NCBI GenBank assembly: GCA_964019055.1
Contig: OZ025215.1
Location: forward strand, 10,376,208 to 10,440,207
DNA from: Anthopleura xanthogrammica
Lineage: Eukaryota > Cnidaria > Anthozoa > Actiniaria > Actiniidae
Length of the DNA: 64,000 bases
Direction of reading: 5' to 3'
Below, one piece after another: positions 37,931 to 48,800 of the stretch (within the stretch, counting starts at the first letter, position 1; the number at the start of each line of letters is the position of its first letter). The position numbers and the translations under genes are program-made. Under the pieces are notes generated by a model. It was given only the letters and a program-made list of their open reading frames with translations. It was not told the DNA's origin and searched no databases.

Positions 37931-40900
37931 ATGGAAATTTTTATCATCTTTCTTGGAATGCTATGCTTGGGGCAGGCAAATGGTAAGTAGAAAAAGCTTT
38001 GTGATTTAGGAGTTATTTCATTGATGTTATTGTGAAAGCAGAAATTTCACGTTACTGCATATGTTTGGAGAGGAAACTGAGAAAGAATGAGAGAGAAAAG
38101 GAAGAGAGAAAGAAAGAAAGAAAGTAAAACAAATGAAAAGAAATGACGAAAGGAATAGCGAGAGAAGAAAGTGAAAGAAAAGTTTTAAAAAAGGAAGGAA
38201 AAAAGAATCAAAACCTCCCAGCAAAATTACTATCCTTGCGCAGGGGCGAGAATCAAAGGTGGGTATTCCTGATTTGCTCTTCATTTTTGGTATTTAGTGG
38301 TACATAACATGGATTCATTTATCTTATCATTTTCCCTTAATAGGAAAAGAATATAAATATAGAATGAACAAGAAAAAAACTGCAGTGAGAAGAGCAGTTC
38401 TCGATGATTATGATAAGGTTATTGGTCCAGTTAAATATGGAAGGAGTAATTACCTTACTGTTGAGTTTAAATTTGTTGTCTTGAAGCTAATAGAAGTGGT
38501 AAGTAGGGATATAAGTATTTATCTTATCCATTCTTCCATCCGTCCTTCCATCCATGCATCCATCCATGCATCCATCCATCCATCCATCCATCCATCCATC
38601 CATCCATCCATCCATCCATCCATCCATCCATCCATCCATCCATCCATCCATCCATCCATCCATCCATCCATCCATCCATCCATCCATCCATCCATCCATC
38701 CATCCATCCATCCATCCATCCATCCATCCATCCATCCATCCATCCATCCATCCATCCATCCATCCATCCATCCATCCATCCATCCATCCATCCATCCATC
38801 CATCCATCCATCCATCCATCCATCCATCCATCCATCCATCCATCCATCCATCCATCCATCCATCCATCCATCCATCCATCCATCCATCCATCCATCCATC
38901 CATCAATGCACCCACCCAAATACCCACCCATCCATCCATCCATGCACCCACCCATCCATCCATCCATGCACCCACCCAAATACCCACCCATCCATCCATC
39001 CATGCACCCACCTAAACACTGGCCCACCCACCACCAAATCGGTAATTCTACAATTCAATGTATTAGTCTTTCTCATATCTTTGCCCTTGCCAACTCCTCA
39101 GAATACCAAAGCTGAAACCCTCAAGATAGATGGATGGATTCAACAGGTATGTAATCAACTTTATCACCATCTGTAGAATTCAGTGCAAACGTGCTTATTT
39201 CACGCGCATAAAGGAACAATGACCCACAGCTTAATTTACCCAACTTCAAAACAATGGTCTTTTAATGAAGCCACGGTCATAAACATATTAGAAATATAAA
39301 CCTTCGTAACTTAAAGACGCAACACTCAAATTTAGAATTCACCATTTAACTGTTCACTTCATATGGAATCAATACTGAAAGTATTGTATCAGGGCTTATA
39401 AAATTTAAAATGGATAATACGAACCCCCTTTGCCGATCGAATTCCCGGTGACAGGCTTGCAGATTTTATTTTTGGTTTAGAATCCCAGGTCATGATAATA
39501 GATAATCCCTTGGATACAATCAATATAACTTCATATATATGGATTTAGATATGGATGGATGGCATTATGAAGTGGGAGCCATCAAAATTTAACGACACAT
39601 GTTATACTCGTTTTTCTCCCAATGAAATCTGGGTACCCGATGTGGCGCTGATGAATAAGTAAGTGAAAATATGAACCTTTTATTATAACTTGTCTAAGAG
39701 AAGAGAACGGAAAAGGAAAATTGGGGAGAGGAGAGGAGAGCAGGGAAGAGCGCAGCACAGCACAGCAGAGGAGCGCAAAGCAGAGTAGAGCAGAGAACAG
39801 GGACCGCGGAGCACCCTCAAAAGTGGTGGGGCTATATAAGAGACTAGTATGGGAAAAGGGACTATAGCCCTACCAGCCCCTCCCCCTCCGCATCAGTGGA
39901 GCAGAGGAATGCAGAGCAGATCGAGCAGGTAAATGCAGAGCACAGCACAGCACAGCACAGCACAGCACAGCACAGCACAGCACAGCACAGCACAGCACAG
40001 CACAGCACAGCACAGCACAGCACAGCACAGCACAGCACAGCACAGCAGAACAGAACAGAATAGAGCACAGCACAGTAGAGCAGAGCAGGGAAGTGCAGAG
40101 AAGTGCAGAGCAGAACGGAAGAGAGGATTACAGAGCAGAACAGAATAGAGGAGAACAGAGCAGAAAAAGCTTGAAGACTAATATGATTGTCTGTAGTGCT
40201 GACCCCCACGAACAGTTGTCAGGCGGACCAACTAAGTTTATCACCAACGTAATCTGCAATTGTAAAGGAATTTGTCAGTGGACCTCTCCAGCTACTTTTA
40301 CTAGTTCCTGTAGACTGAACGTAAGGTACTGGCCCATGGATACCCAGGTGTGTACTTTGACCTTTGGATCGTGGACTTTCGCTCGTAAAGACCTGAGGAT
40401 AAAAGCAATGGATTTCAAGTATGAAAAAGGTAAGGAAGAACAGTCCAATAGAAGCAGACAGATAGTCAGACAAACAGGACTAACAGTAAGGCAGAAAGAC
40501 AGGCAAACAAAGAAAATTCCGTGTATAAAAGCCAGAAAGGCAGTGTAATAGGTGATTTAATCCTCTTCGTTAATCCTTAGGGAACATAACCCTTAAATTT
40601 GTGTAATAGCTGTGCACATTTTTTAATTTCAAAATTAACATTTTAACATTTTAACATGGGAAGCACAGGTGGCGTAGCGGTGAGAGCGCTCGCCTCTCAC
40701 CAATGCGACCAGGGTTCGAGCCTCGCTGGGCTCGGTGTCGTATGTGAGTAGAGTTGTTTGTTGGTTCTCTCCTGTGCTTCGAGGGTTTTTCTCCGGGTTC
40801 TCCGGTTTTTCTCCCTCCACAAAAATTAACTTCTAAAATTCTAATTCGATCTATCGGTTGCCTTGTAATTGGGTCCTAAACCTGTAAGGCTTTCCGTCCA

Positions 40901-41723
40901 CCTCAAAGTGGTAAAGTGGCATAAATTATAAATTTGAAAAAAATTTATTCAAGGTTCTATATCGAATGGCGAGTGGACTATTGATGACATCGAAGCCAGT
41001 ACCAGCAAAGGTTCCAGAGAAAGAAGCTTTAGTATCCTTAACTTCAAAGTCACGTTGACCCGAAAACCGACCTACCTCCTCTTCTACCTTACCCCACCAG
41101 CCATCATCCTCGTTATCCTAGCTGTGTTAAGCTACTTCATACCAACTAACAGCGGAGAAAGGATCAGTTTTGTAATGACAATCTTACTTGCCAAGATGGT
41201 GTTCCTGCTCATGATGCCTGAGTACTTGCCCAAAACCTCAGATGAGCTTCCTATTCTGGGAGTCCTTTTGATCTTGTCGATGGTCCTGGTCGCTGTTGTT
41301 CTGACTGGGACGATTTTTGTCTTGGCGTGCCATCACAGGGAAGGGAAGCCACCGATGCCCATTCAGAAGCTATTCTTTCCATTAAAGTTCCTTGCAATGA
41401 AGAATCCATTTGCACTCAAAAAAGGTGGGTTAATGAAGACCATTCAAAAGATGCTCCTTCCATTCAAGTTTCTTTCAAAGAAGCAATCCTTCAGAGTTGC
41501 AGATGTCGCCATAATTCAAGGTATGGAGACCGAATTCGAAATGCAAGAGGCGGACACAAAGAATATTGTGCCAATGGCTGATAATGAACCGGCTGAACCG
41601 CAAAACGTCCAGGAAGAAGAGGTAACATGGCAAGAGATAGCAAGGAAGCTGAACTGGAGTTTTTTCTTTATTATTATAACTGCAATATTGCTGACTGGAT
41701 TGATTGTATCTGTAGCTTATTGA
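37931..41723 (+). CDS. Cys-loop ligand-gated ion channel subunit (nicotinic acetylcholine receptor-like)
   Basis: Six exons: 37931-37982, 38344-38498, 39102-39146, 39549-39658, 40197-40429, 40954-41723, giving 454 residues. A signal peptide ([18 protein letters not shown]) is followed by the ligand-binding domain: [13 protein letters not shown], the W-rich [29 protein letters not shown], and the Cys-loop [15 protein letters not shown] with 13 residues between cysteines. M1 is near 239-260 and M2 near 268-288 ([20 protein letters not shown]). M3 follows, then a cytoplasmic loop of about 110 residues with a near-duplicated [10 protein letters not shown] / [10 protein letters not shown], and M4 ([20 protein letters not shown]). 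Glu at -1' argues for a cation channel. The vicinal cysteines of alpha subunits are absent in loop C. Lys at M2 11' (K279) is unusual. The ligand is unknown. Confidence 0.92.
38525..39015 (+). repeat. (CATC)n microsatellite (receptor gene 1, intron 2)
   Basis: About 84 uninterrupted CATC units (38568-38903), then two larger repeats mixing CATC with CACC and CAAATACCCA, ending near 39015 just before exon 39102-39146. Long ORFs of IHPS or MDGW repeats on both strands are artefacts. Confidence 0.95.
39727..40170 (+). repeat. (CACAG)n pentanucleotide microsatellite (receptor gene 1, intron 4)
   Basis: Pure CACAG from about 39936 to 40046, flanked on both sides by degenerate AGCAGAG/AACAGAG units. 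It ends about 30 bases before exon 40197-40429. Confidence 0.95.
40656..40945 (+). mobile_element. tRNA-derived SINE, best-preserved copy (receptor gene 1, intron 5)
   Basis: Head resembles a tRNA gene: box A TGGCGTAGCGG at 40670-40680 and box B GGTTCGAGCC at 40713-40722, 33 bases apart. A non-tRNA body follows (TTGGTTCTCTCCTGTGCTTC, GGGTTCTCCGG) and an A-rich end just before exon 40954. Pol III boxes and copies at 27307, 27551 and 33060 support a SINE family rather than a tRNA gene. Confidence 0.8.
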
Positions 41724-41790
41724 ACAAGCGCTATCTTATTCTGATCTTCAAGGTATGACACTTTGAGTAAATTTGTAAGATATTCGTTAC

Positions 41791-41934
41791 TTTCCTTACA
41801 TCGGTTCACTGGTCACACAAAGCATTTAATCGAGGCTGCAAGGTTCAAATTTGAATAATCCTTTAAAACTACCTTGCAGCCTCGATTGAATACTTTCCAG
41901 GTTGAGCTTGTCCAGTGAACCGATGTATGGAAAA
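41791..41934. mobile_element. Fold-back element / MITE
   Basis: ACATCGGTTCACTGG (left) and CCAGTGAACCGATGT (right) are exact inverses, and inner TCGAGGCTGCAAGGT pairs with ACCTTGCAGCCTCGA around a spacer of about 30 bases. The arms are about 55 bp with an indel between the blocks. Non-coding. Confidence 0.8.
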
Positions 41935-41979
41935 TGGTAAATACAGCTATTTCAAAAAAGTTTGGTTTGAAGATTTTGT

Positions 41980-42160
41980 TGCATGTTGCATGTTGCATGT
42001 TGCATGTTGCATGTTGCATGTTGCATGTTGCATGTTGCATGTTGCATGTTGCATGTTGCATGTTGCATGTTGCATGTTGCATGTTGCATGTTGCATGTTG
42101 CATGTTGCATGTTGCATGTTGCATGTTGCATGTTGCATGTTGCATGTTGCATGTTGCATA
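41980..42160 (+). repeat. (ATGTTGC)n heptanucleotide array, about 25 copies
   Basis: Perfect 7-bp repeats over about 180 bases. Its 3' end runs into ATGTTGCATACCAAGC at 42151-42166, which is exactly inverted at 42313-42328. The array may therefore be an expansion of one end of a small inverted-repeat element. Confidence 0.95.
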
Positions 42161-42445
42161 CCAAGCTTGAATTATATTATATTCATATGCAACTAATATC
42201 AACACAGAAGAAAATATGCCGGAAAAACGAGCAGACAAAGTATGGTAAAATCCCATATTGTTGTGACCTTTTGTTTATTGAAAACAGTCAAATCACCCAT
42301 AGTGCATTTTGGGCTTGGTATGCAACATAGAGCAAAACCTTCACCAACTTTTTTTGGAAATAGCTAATACCTATTTCAATAAAGTTAGTCACCAAAATCC
42401 TCAAAGCTGAGACCACTGAGGATCAAGAAACATTTCGTATCCAAC

Positions 42446-42614
42446 AATAGACCTCTTTACCTTCGTTGTTTGTTGTGCCCATTTCAGACCACGTGATGCC
42501 ACTCTTGAGAGTTGATTCTTTCATGTGTAAAATTTTTAACAAAAGAACATTTCTCAAGGGAATGACATGGGGTCTGAAATGGGCAATTTGCATACGAAGG
42601 TAAAGAGGTCTATT
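42446..42614. mobile_element. MITE, 169 bp, with long terminal inverted repeats
   Basis: AATAGACCTCTTTACCTTCG at the left end is inverted exactly at the right end (CGAAGGTAAAGAGGTCTATT), and GCCCATTTCAGACC pairs with GGTCTGAAATGGGC further in. Clear non-autonomous DNA transposon; superfamily unassigned. Confidence 0.85.
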
Positions 42615-42936
42615 AAAGGCTTTTTGATTCAAACTGCAGCTCGAGGATGCATGCGCATGCTCACAGGAGGTGAAACTATAACAGGTAAAACTAGATCTTA
42701 AGTCCATCAATAGTTAGCAGTTGAAACATTTAGAAAGTACCTCGCCGTATACTCCTAGCCATAAGCGCATTGCTTGTCTCAGCTTTTTAGTTTTTCAGTT
42801 GACCAACTTTATTGAGATGGGTATGTCTGAATGCGTCAAACATTATATTCATTCCTTATCTTTATCTAGAGAGACCGCTCTCGGTAGAGCTGGTACACGT
42901 GGCTTTATTAGTCTATTATTAGTCTGTTATTGCTGC

Positions 42937-43300
42937 TAAGGGTCCGGTCATTATTTATTGCCGTGGGGGGGGGGGGGGGGGGGGGTCGGAGGGTTTGTGT
43001 AGGAACACGTAGTTAATAGACAACTGGAGGGGGGATAGCTATACAGTGACAGGTATCAGAGGGTAGGATTGCACAAAAATGCGAAAGCAGCAACCACTAG
43101 TAAAGGAGAATCATTAAAAAAGATAGTTCCTCTTCAGGGGATCAGTTAATCTTTCAGTTCACATTGCTTTCAGTTCGACCCCGTTGAGCTGCGTACTTGC
43201 AGTGGTGATTAGCGATAACAAGATTTTTCTTCTTCTTCTTTATAATGTCGCAAAAAAATCCCCCCTACCATCCAAGCCGATAAATATGATCGGACCTTAA
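42937..43300. mobile_element. Non-autonomous DNA element with imperfect TIRs, ~364 bp
   Basis: The left end TAAGGGTCCGGTCATTATTT and the right end (reverse complement TTAAGGTCCGATCATATTTA) match imperfectly. A poly-G run (42966-42985) follows the left TIR and a TTTTTTTGCGACATTATAA-like sequence lies inside the right. No ORF. Confidence 0.6.
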
Positions 43301-44142
43301 CTTATATCTGCTTACATGTACAAGAGCTATATGTTGACTATAATTATAAGTAGTTATAAACAGCTGTCAATCAAAGTCTATTGTAAGTTATTACTAAGCT
43401 ATGATTGGCTATTGGAATAAGGTGATTCCTAAGTAAGATATTCAAGTATACAAGTATAATAATTCTAGCTTTTTTCGTCTTAATGCACTCGTTACAATCG
43501 CTCTCACAACTCGCGCTCTGTGTCTAACTTGACCTCTCGTCCAAGGCATCACATGTGTGTTCTGGCGTGACACGTCACGCCACATCATAACACAAGTCTT
43601 CGTGTGAAAATCTAACGATTAAACATAACTAGAACTAATTAAAAGCTAACATCTGAAATTAACGTAAATATATGGTAAAGATGATAGAGCATTTACATAT
43701 CATAAAACATAAGGGAATAAAGCAAGGATAACTACGGAAAGGGGGTAAAAAGCAGTAGGGTGTGTGTGTCCAAGAGGTATCCATACAGAAGGAGGAGCAC
43801 TACATTCCTCAATGTACCAAATACAAGTTAGAAATCTAACAACAATCTTGATAATTCCTTAACTTATGAACTAAATAAGAACTGATTAAAGGTAATTTGC
43901 TTAGGTTAAAAGATAATTCGTTTAGATGATTAGATTCGTTTTGTTGTATGCCAGACTTTCTGTCTCGCTGTTTCCAGCTCCTAGAATGTTGATATCACGA
44001 TACACGGACATACGCAACCGCTTTATATTGCTTTTATGAAATATTTTTGAACGATTTTGCGCGAGTCCACTATTGAATATAAACACGGTAGCCAGCCAAT
44101 CCGCGCGCGCGCTATATCTAAAATATTTGATAAATATTTGCC

Positions 44143-44167
44143 CTGAAGATGCACTAGAAGTGCGAAA
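44143..44167 (+). ncRNA. Hammerhead-ribozyme-like core, probably degenerate
   Basis: CTGAAGA (matches core CUGANGA), one T, a perfect 5-bp stem GCACT/AGTGC around AGA, then GAAA. The order is that of hammerhead core, stem II and GAAA. The unpaired T and the lack of a clear stem III ending in a UH cleavage triplet argue against activity. Such remnants are known from Penelope-like retroelements and retrozymes. Inverted GCGCGCGCTATAT-type repeats flank it at about 44095-44130 and 44285-44325. Confidence 0.3.
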
Positions 44168-45058
44168 GCTCGGTAACTTAATAAAAAAATCGAAGAAACA
44201 AACGTAAACAATATGGTTATCCCCACGTACAATAAAATTTTTGACATAAAATATTTGAAATATAACGTGCGCGCTGATTGGCGGGATAAAATATTTGAGA
44301 TATAACGCGCGCGCTAATTGGCTTGCTACTTTTTTAGCGTCTTTGATTCTTCCCATTGTTTATACCCCCAAGGCGATAAGACTTCTAGCTTGTAGTTTTG
44401 AAGGGTGTTGTATTGTAACTGTAAAAAACTGGCAAACAAGAAACTAAATGAGCTTCTCATTAAAGAAAGAATAAGACCTTGTTTCCCCAAAAGGACGTGA
44501 CCCTACTGCACGGTTTTTTTAACTATTGCATTTTTTTAGCATTTTCCACCGAAAACCTAGATAACCTTACGTATATTGTGTAACTGGGGAATAAGATTGA
44601 AACGAGTTAAATGAGGCGCGAATTACTGTACCTTCTAAAGGCACGTTTACACTGGCGATTTTTGCTGTAATTTTTGCGGCGTTTTTGAAAATATAATAAA
44701 TTTTGTCTTATGCTTCCAAAGAGACATTTGCCCAGGTAATCTTGGTGTCCGGAATAAAACTTAACAAGTTAATCCTTTACCATTCTTGACTATTACGGCG
44801 CAAAAATCGCACCTCAGGTTTAGCGAAACGGTTTCTTTTACATTAAACAAAATAGTTCAGAAATATTTTGGTTGTCGTCACAACTGGTTTAGCTTTCAAA
44901 ATCCTGAAACTTTTTAAAATGATATTTATAGCTTTGTCGTGATGTTGCAGTTTATTTTGCATCCTTGTCAATTCTCTAGTGTATTTTTGTTAGCATCAGT
45001 TCATTATACCTATTATTACTTCTAGATGGATACAGGTGAAAGTTGAAACAATAAATGG

Positions 45059-45291
45059 TAATGGATGGATGGATGAATGGATGGATGGATGGATGGATGA
45101 ATGGATGGATGGATGGATGGATGGATGGATGGATGGATGGATGGATGGAATGATGAATGGATGGATGAATGGATGGATGGATGGATGGATGGATGGATGG
45201 ATGGATGGATGGATGGATGGATGGATGGATGGATGGATGGATGGATGGATGGATGGATGGATGGATGGATGGATGGATGGATGGATGGAAG
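45059..45291 (+). repeat. (GGAT)n microsatellite
   Basis: GGAT tetranucleotides with a few GAAT interruptions in the first half and a pure run from about 45170 to 45288. Same repeat class as the CATC array in receptor gene 1 but in opposite orientation. Confidence 0.95.
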
Positions 45292-45835
45292 TTAATCTAT
45301 AAACTACTGTATTTTCACCTTTTAAAACTGACACACAAGTCAAACACTACTCGTTATCAAGGAGCCATGCAAACAGACACGAACAATAGGTACGAATAGA
45401 GTTTGACCTTGCTGTGAATTCCTAAATTGGATTTTTCATGTTCATTTACAATAATTGTACAATTAATACAATTAATTGTATATAATAATTAAGTAGAAAT
45501 CCAACAACTGAATTTTCATCTCTTGTTTGGATTCATTTATCTCCCTCGACAACAAGTGCTCTAATTACTAAAACATTCTTCAAAAAAACTAGCTCAAATT
45601 GAGTTTTTTCTGCCAATTATAAATATATTTTTTTCTCGATGGGTTTTCGAAGGTCATCGACATTGCGACGTCAGAAAGTTTTAAAATTATTAATGAGCTT
45701 CGATTGTTTTAATGCCAATATTAATTATTAAACTCCATGAAAATAGGGTATAACTAAACCAGCCAGGTGAGTTTTTAATTCGGGTTTAGCAAGCGCATTC
45801 GATAAGCACGTACGCTTTTCAAGAATCAAGAAGTG

Positions 45836-48800
45836 ATGAAAATTATCGCAGGAGTTCTACTTGTGTTCCTAATTCCGCAAAACGGTAAGGTTTTTAATTT
45901 TTTAACTAATAATTTTTCTAACTAAACAAACAAAATAGCAAACGATTAAAAATAGCAAACCCAGAATAGTGTGACGAACTTATTATTCAACTGAGACGGC
46001 GCTAAAGTTTCCAAAAACTTTAACAATTTTTCGAGGAATTAGGAATTCCCTATATATATCAGCCAAAATTTAGACCTTTAAATCATTGATCCTATTTCAA
46101 TTTTCTTGAAAATAAAAAGCATTTTGGTCTCAACCAAGTACTACGAAATATATACTAACCCGACGATTTTAATCTGTTAAAAAAATAACGTCGATAAATA
46201 AGCAAAATGTGCCAAACTATAAGGCAGATTTTTGAAACGCAGGAACATTAACTTATCTAATTTTTTGGTTGGTATATTTTATCGAAAGAGTAGATCTAGA
46301 TATCCCTCTTTCTTTTGGTTGTATTTATTTTAGAATATTTGGCGTTTTAAGATCCGAAAAAAACTATCTACCTTGTAGTTCATTATTTCCAAAGTTCACA
46401 AATGCAAATTGAGGCCTTGAAATACGGCTTTATAAAAAGTATGTGCGACGATTCCAAATCATCCAAAAACTACACCCAGAGGATTATCTAATGTATCTCT
46501 ATCAGAATCAAAATATTGGGGCAAATCATTTTTACTGTTCCATTGAGGTCTCTTTACGATCCCTATTTGGCGATATTTCAACTATAAGACAACTTGTTGC
46601 GTTTAATACCTTCCACGGCCGTGACTTGAATTTTAATGATTAGTCCAAGTGGGTGATATCTGTTTTGACTGAGGTTGATGAATAACCGACATTTTAGAGC
46701 ATTCTGGAAAAAGAATAAAGCAGTTTTATATTCAAGGCACGTCAAGAGAATATGTCTGAAGTACTTCGTACTCTCTTGGGTGCTTTGTGTTTTAGTTGTT
46801 ATCATTTGAGAACTACGATTACACGATTACACGATTACACGATTACACGAAAAAAAAAATGCTTAACTTTAAGCTTATTCTCAAAACTTTCTTCGAATAT
46901 TTTTAGAAAAATAACGAAAATAATGTTTAAAGTAGATGTCCTGAAAAAAATACCTCCATAGCTTTTTTAGTTTTTTATAGGTTTTTAATTATTAATTATT
47001 TTGTGCGAAGCTTTCGGCTTTCCGCCATTTTTCTTTAGAAAAATTCAGAGTCAACTAAGATGGTAATACTTAAAAATTCAATATCTTGAAAACGAGCGGT
47101 ATTTTCTTTCGTTCTTTCTTTATTCTGAATCAGCGTTCAATTCTGTATAATATACCTATCTAAGAAAGCTTTCTAATTTTTGCTAAGTAGTCAGCCACTT
47201 AAAGTAATATAAATTCTGAACAGTTCAAGTTAACATTTTTTTTTTTCAACGTTATTGGTTGAACAGTAAAATAACCATAGCGCTGGTAATAACGAATTTG
47301 CTAAAAAGAAAATAATCGGCTTATTGCATTCACTAGAAGACTTTTTTTTTGAAAATTATAGACAAAACAAAAAAGGTCTAGGAAATTGTGTTTTAATGCT
47401 TTTCAAATTTCCGATAGATATTCACTACTTCTCGATCTTTCCTTAGCTTTTGAAACATGTTTTGAGATTTTTGATCCTTCCAAAAATTCAATCGGATTTT
47501 CTGAGATTTAGTGTTTTTTTTTTTTTACTTTTTTTTAAAATGTTAAATGTGTATGTTCTGAGCAGTTGTTTTTATTTTAGTTGACATTATCCACATTAGT
47601 TAATATTAATCAACTCTTAACCATTTTTCATATTGGGCTTCTGCCAATCATAACCTCCTCCTTATCGTAAAGCAAAACAGCTCTATTTGCATGTTAAGTT
47701 TCACTGTCATTTGTCTATGCGATAAGGAACAGACTGTAATCTTGAAAAAAATGGGTTAAATACGATTTCATGAAAAATATACTTATAAAACTAGATTTGA
47801 TATTTGGTTTTTGTAGAGTCTGTGGAAGATTTACACCTCACAATATTAAGGATGAGTTATTCAGATTTCTAATTATGGACACACTAAAGTTGATCAATTA
47901 TTGATTGATTATGGAATCGAATGCAATTCTATATCCCTATACGAAGACTCCAGCATTAGTCTTGAGAATAAGACATGGTAAAAAAATTTCTAAAAGTTTT
48001 GGAAGATGGAAAATCCTTAATTTCTAAATCTATAGGAAAAATTCTTATCTTTCCATAAGGTGTGAAAATAGACTAAAGTCGAACAACCATATGGCTTGTA
48101 GTCCATCATTTTTGGCCAAAAATGACCCATTTTCAAAATTCATAAATAATTCATTATTTTTCAAAAAGGTGTCCAAGACACCAAAAATCGATCAAAACAT
48201 GGGGTGTAGTCCATCCTTTTTAGCCTAAAATGACCCATTTTCAAAATTCATAAATACTTCATCCTTGTTTAAGGTGTTTCCCAGTAGTTTTTTATTGACC
48301 ACACTTCTCATGTTCATCTAGCGAATTGAAAACCTTTTCCTGGTCTGATCAAAATGAATTTTACACCAGATATCAAGCATAGATGGAAGTTTTGATTGAT
48401 GTCAATTTCAACTCGATCGGCGTTTCCATGGCAACGGAAAACAATGATCGTTGAAATCAGTTTTCCTTGAATATCTCCCGTTTTCGATGAGCTTCAGAAA
48501 AATGACTATATACATGCTAAACTTCGCATTCAGGCACAGCTATTCAGATGATAATTAGAGGGTTGGATTAGAGCGATTTCGAATAAATCGCAAAAACATT
48601 CTGTGACCGCTTATTATGATACTGGAAACTATAGCAGAACAAAAAAATCCTTCGCGTTCGCAAAACAATGTCAAACTACTGCTAAACGTTACCTACAATA
48701 TCTATTTGCCTTTCCTGCAAGCGACATTTGTGAAAACTTTTTCTTTGCGGAGTTAGAATTTTTCTTGTACAGGTGCTTTCAGTAGAATAGTTTGAACGAT

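Larger units (their letters stand above)
41724..45835. other. Intergenic region between the two receptor genes, repeat-dense
   Basis: No protein gene recognised. Holds five named repeats (41791, 41980, 42446, 42937, 45059), a hammerhead-like motif at 44143 and TA/AT-rich DNA. AATAAA at 42378-42383 could be the poly(A) signal of the first receptor gene, but lies beyond two repeats, so this is weak. 43300-44090 and 44330-45058 show nothing I can name. Confidence 0.5.

Noticed and set aside
38487..39176. Long ORFs of IHPS, MDGW or HPST repeats on both strands
   Set aside because: Pure translation of a CATC microsatellite without stops. Same for ATTC (30693-31399), CACAG (39862-40209), ATGTTGC (41813-42330) and GGAT (45036-45399).
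40656..40735. Possible tRNA gene
   Set aside because: Box A and box B are present, but no complete cloverleaf could be drawn, the sequence continues into a conserved non-tRNA body and has several diverged copies: a SINE.
41980..42160. Telomere-like heptamer array
   Set aside because: Unit ATGTTGC is not a known animal telomere repeat (TTAGGG) and is explained by expansion of an inverted-repeat end.
43922..44356. Minus-strand ORF of 144 codons
   Set aside because: Translation has no recognisable domain and crosses the inverted GC-alternating repeats and hammerhead-like motif; probably chance in a decayed element.
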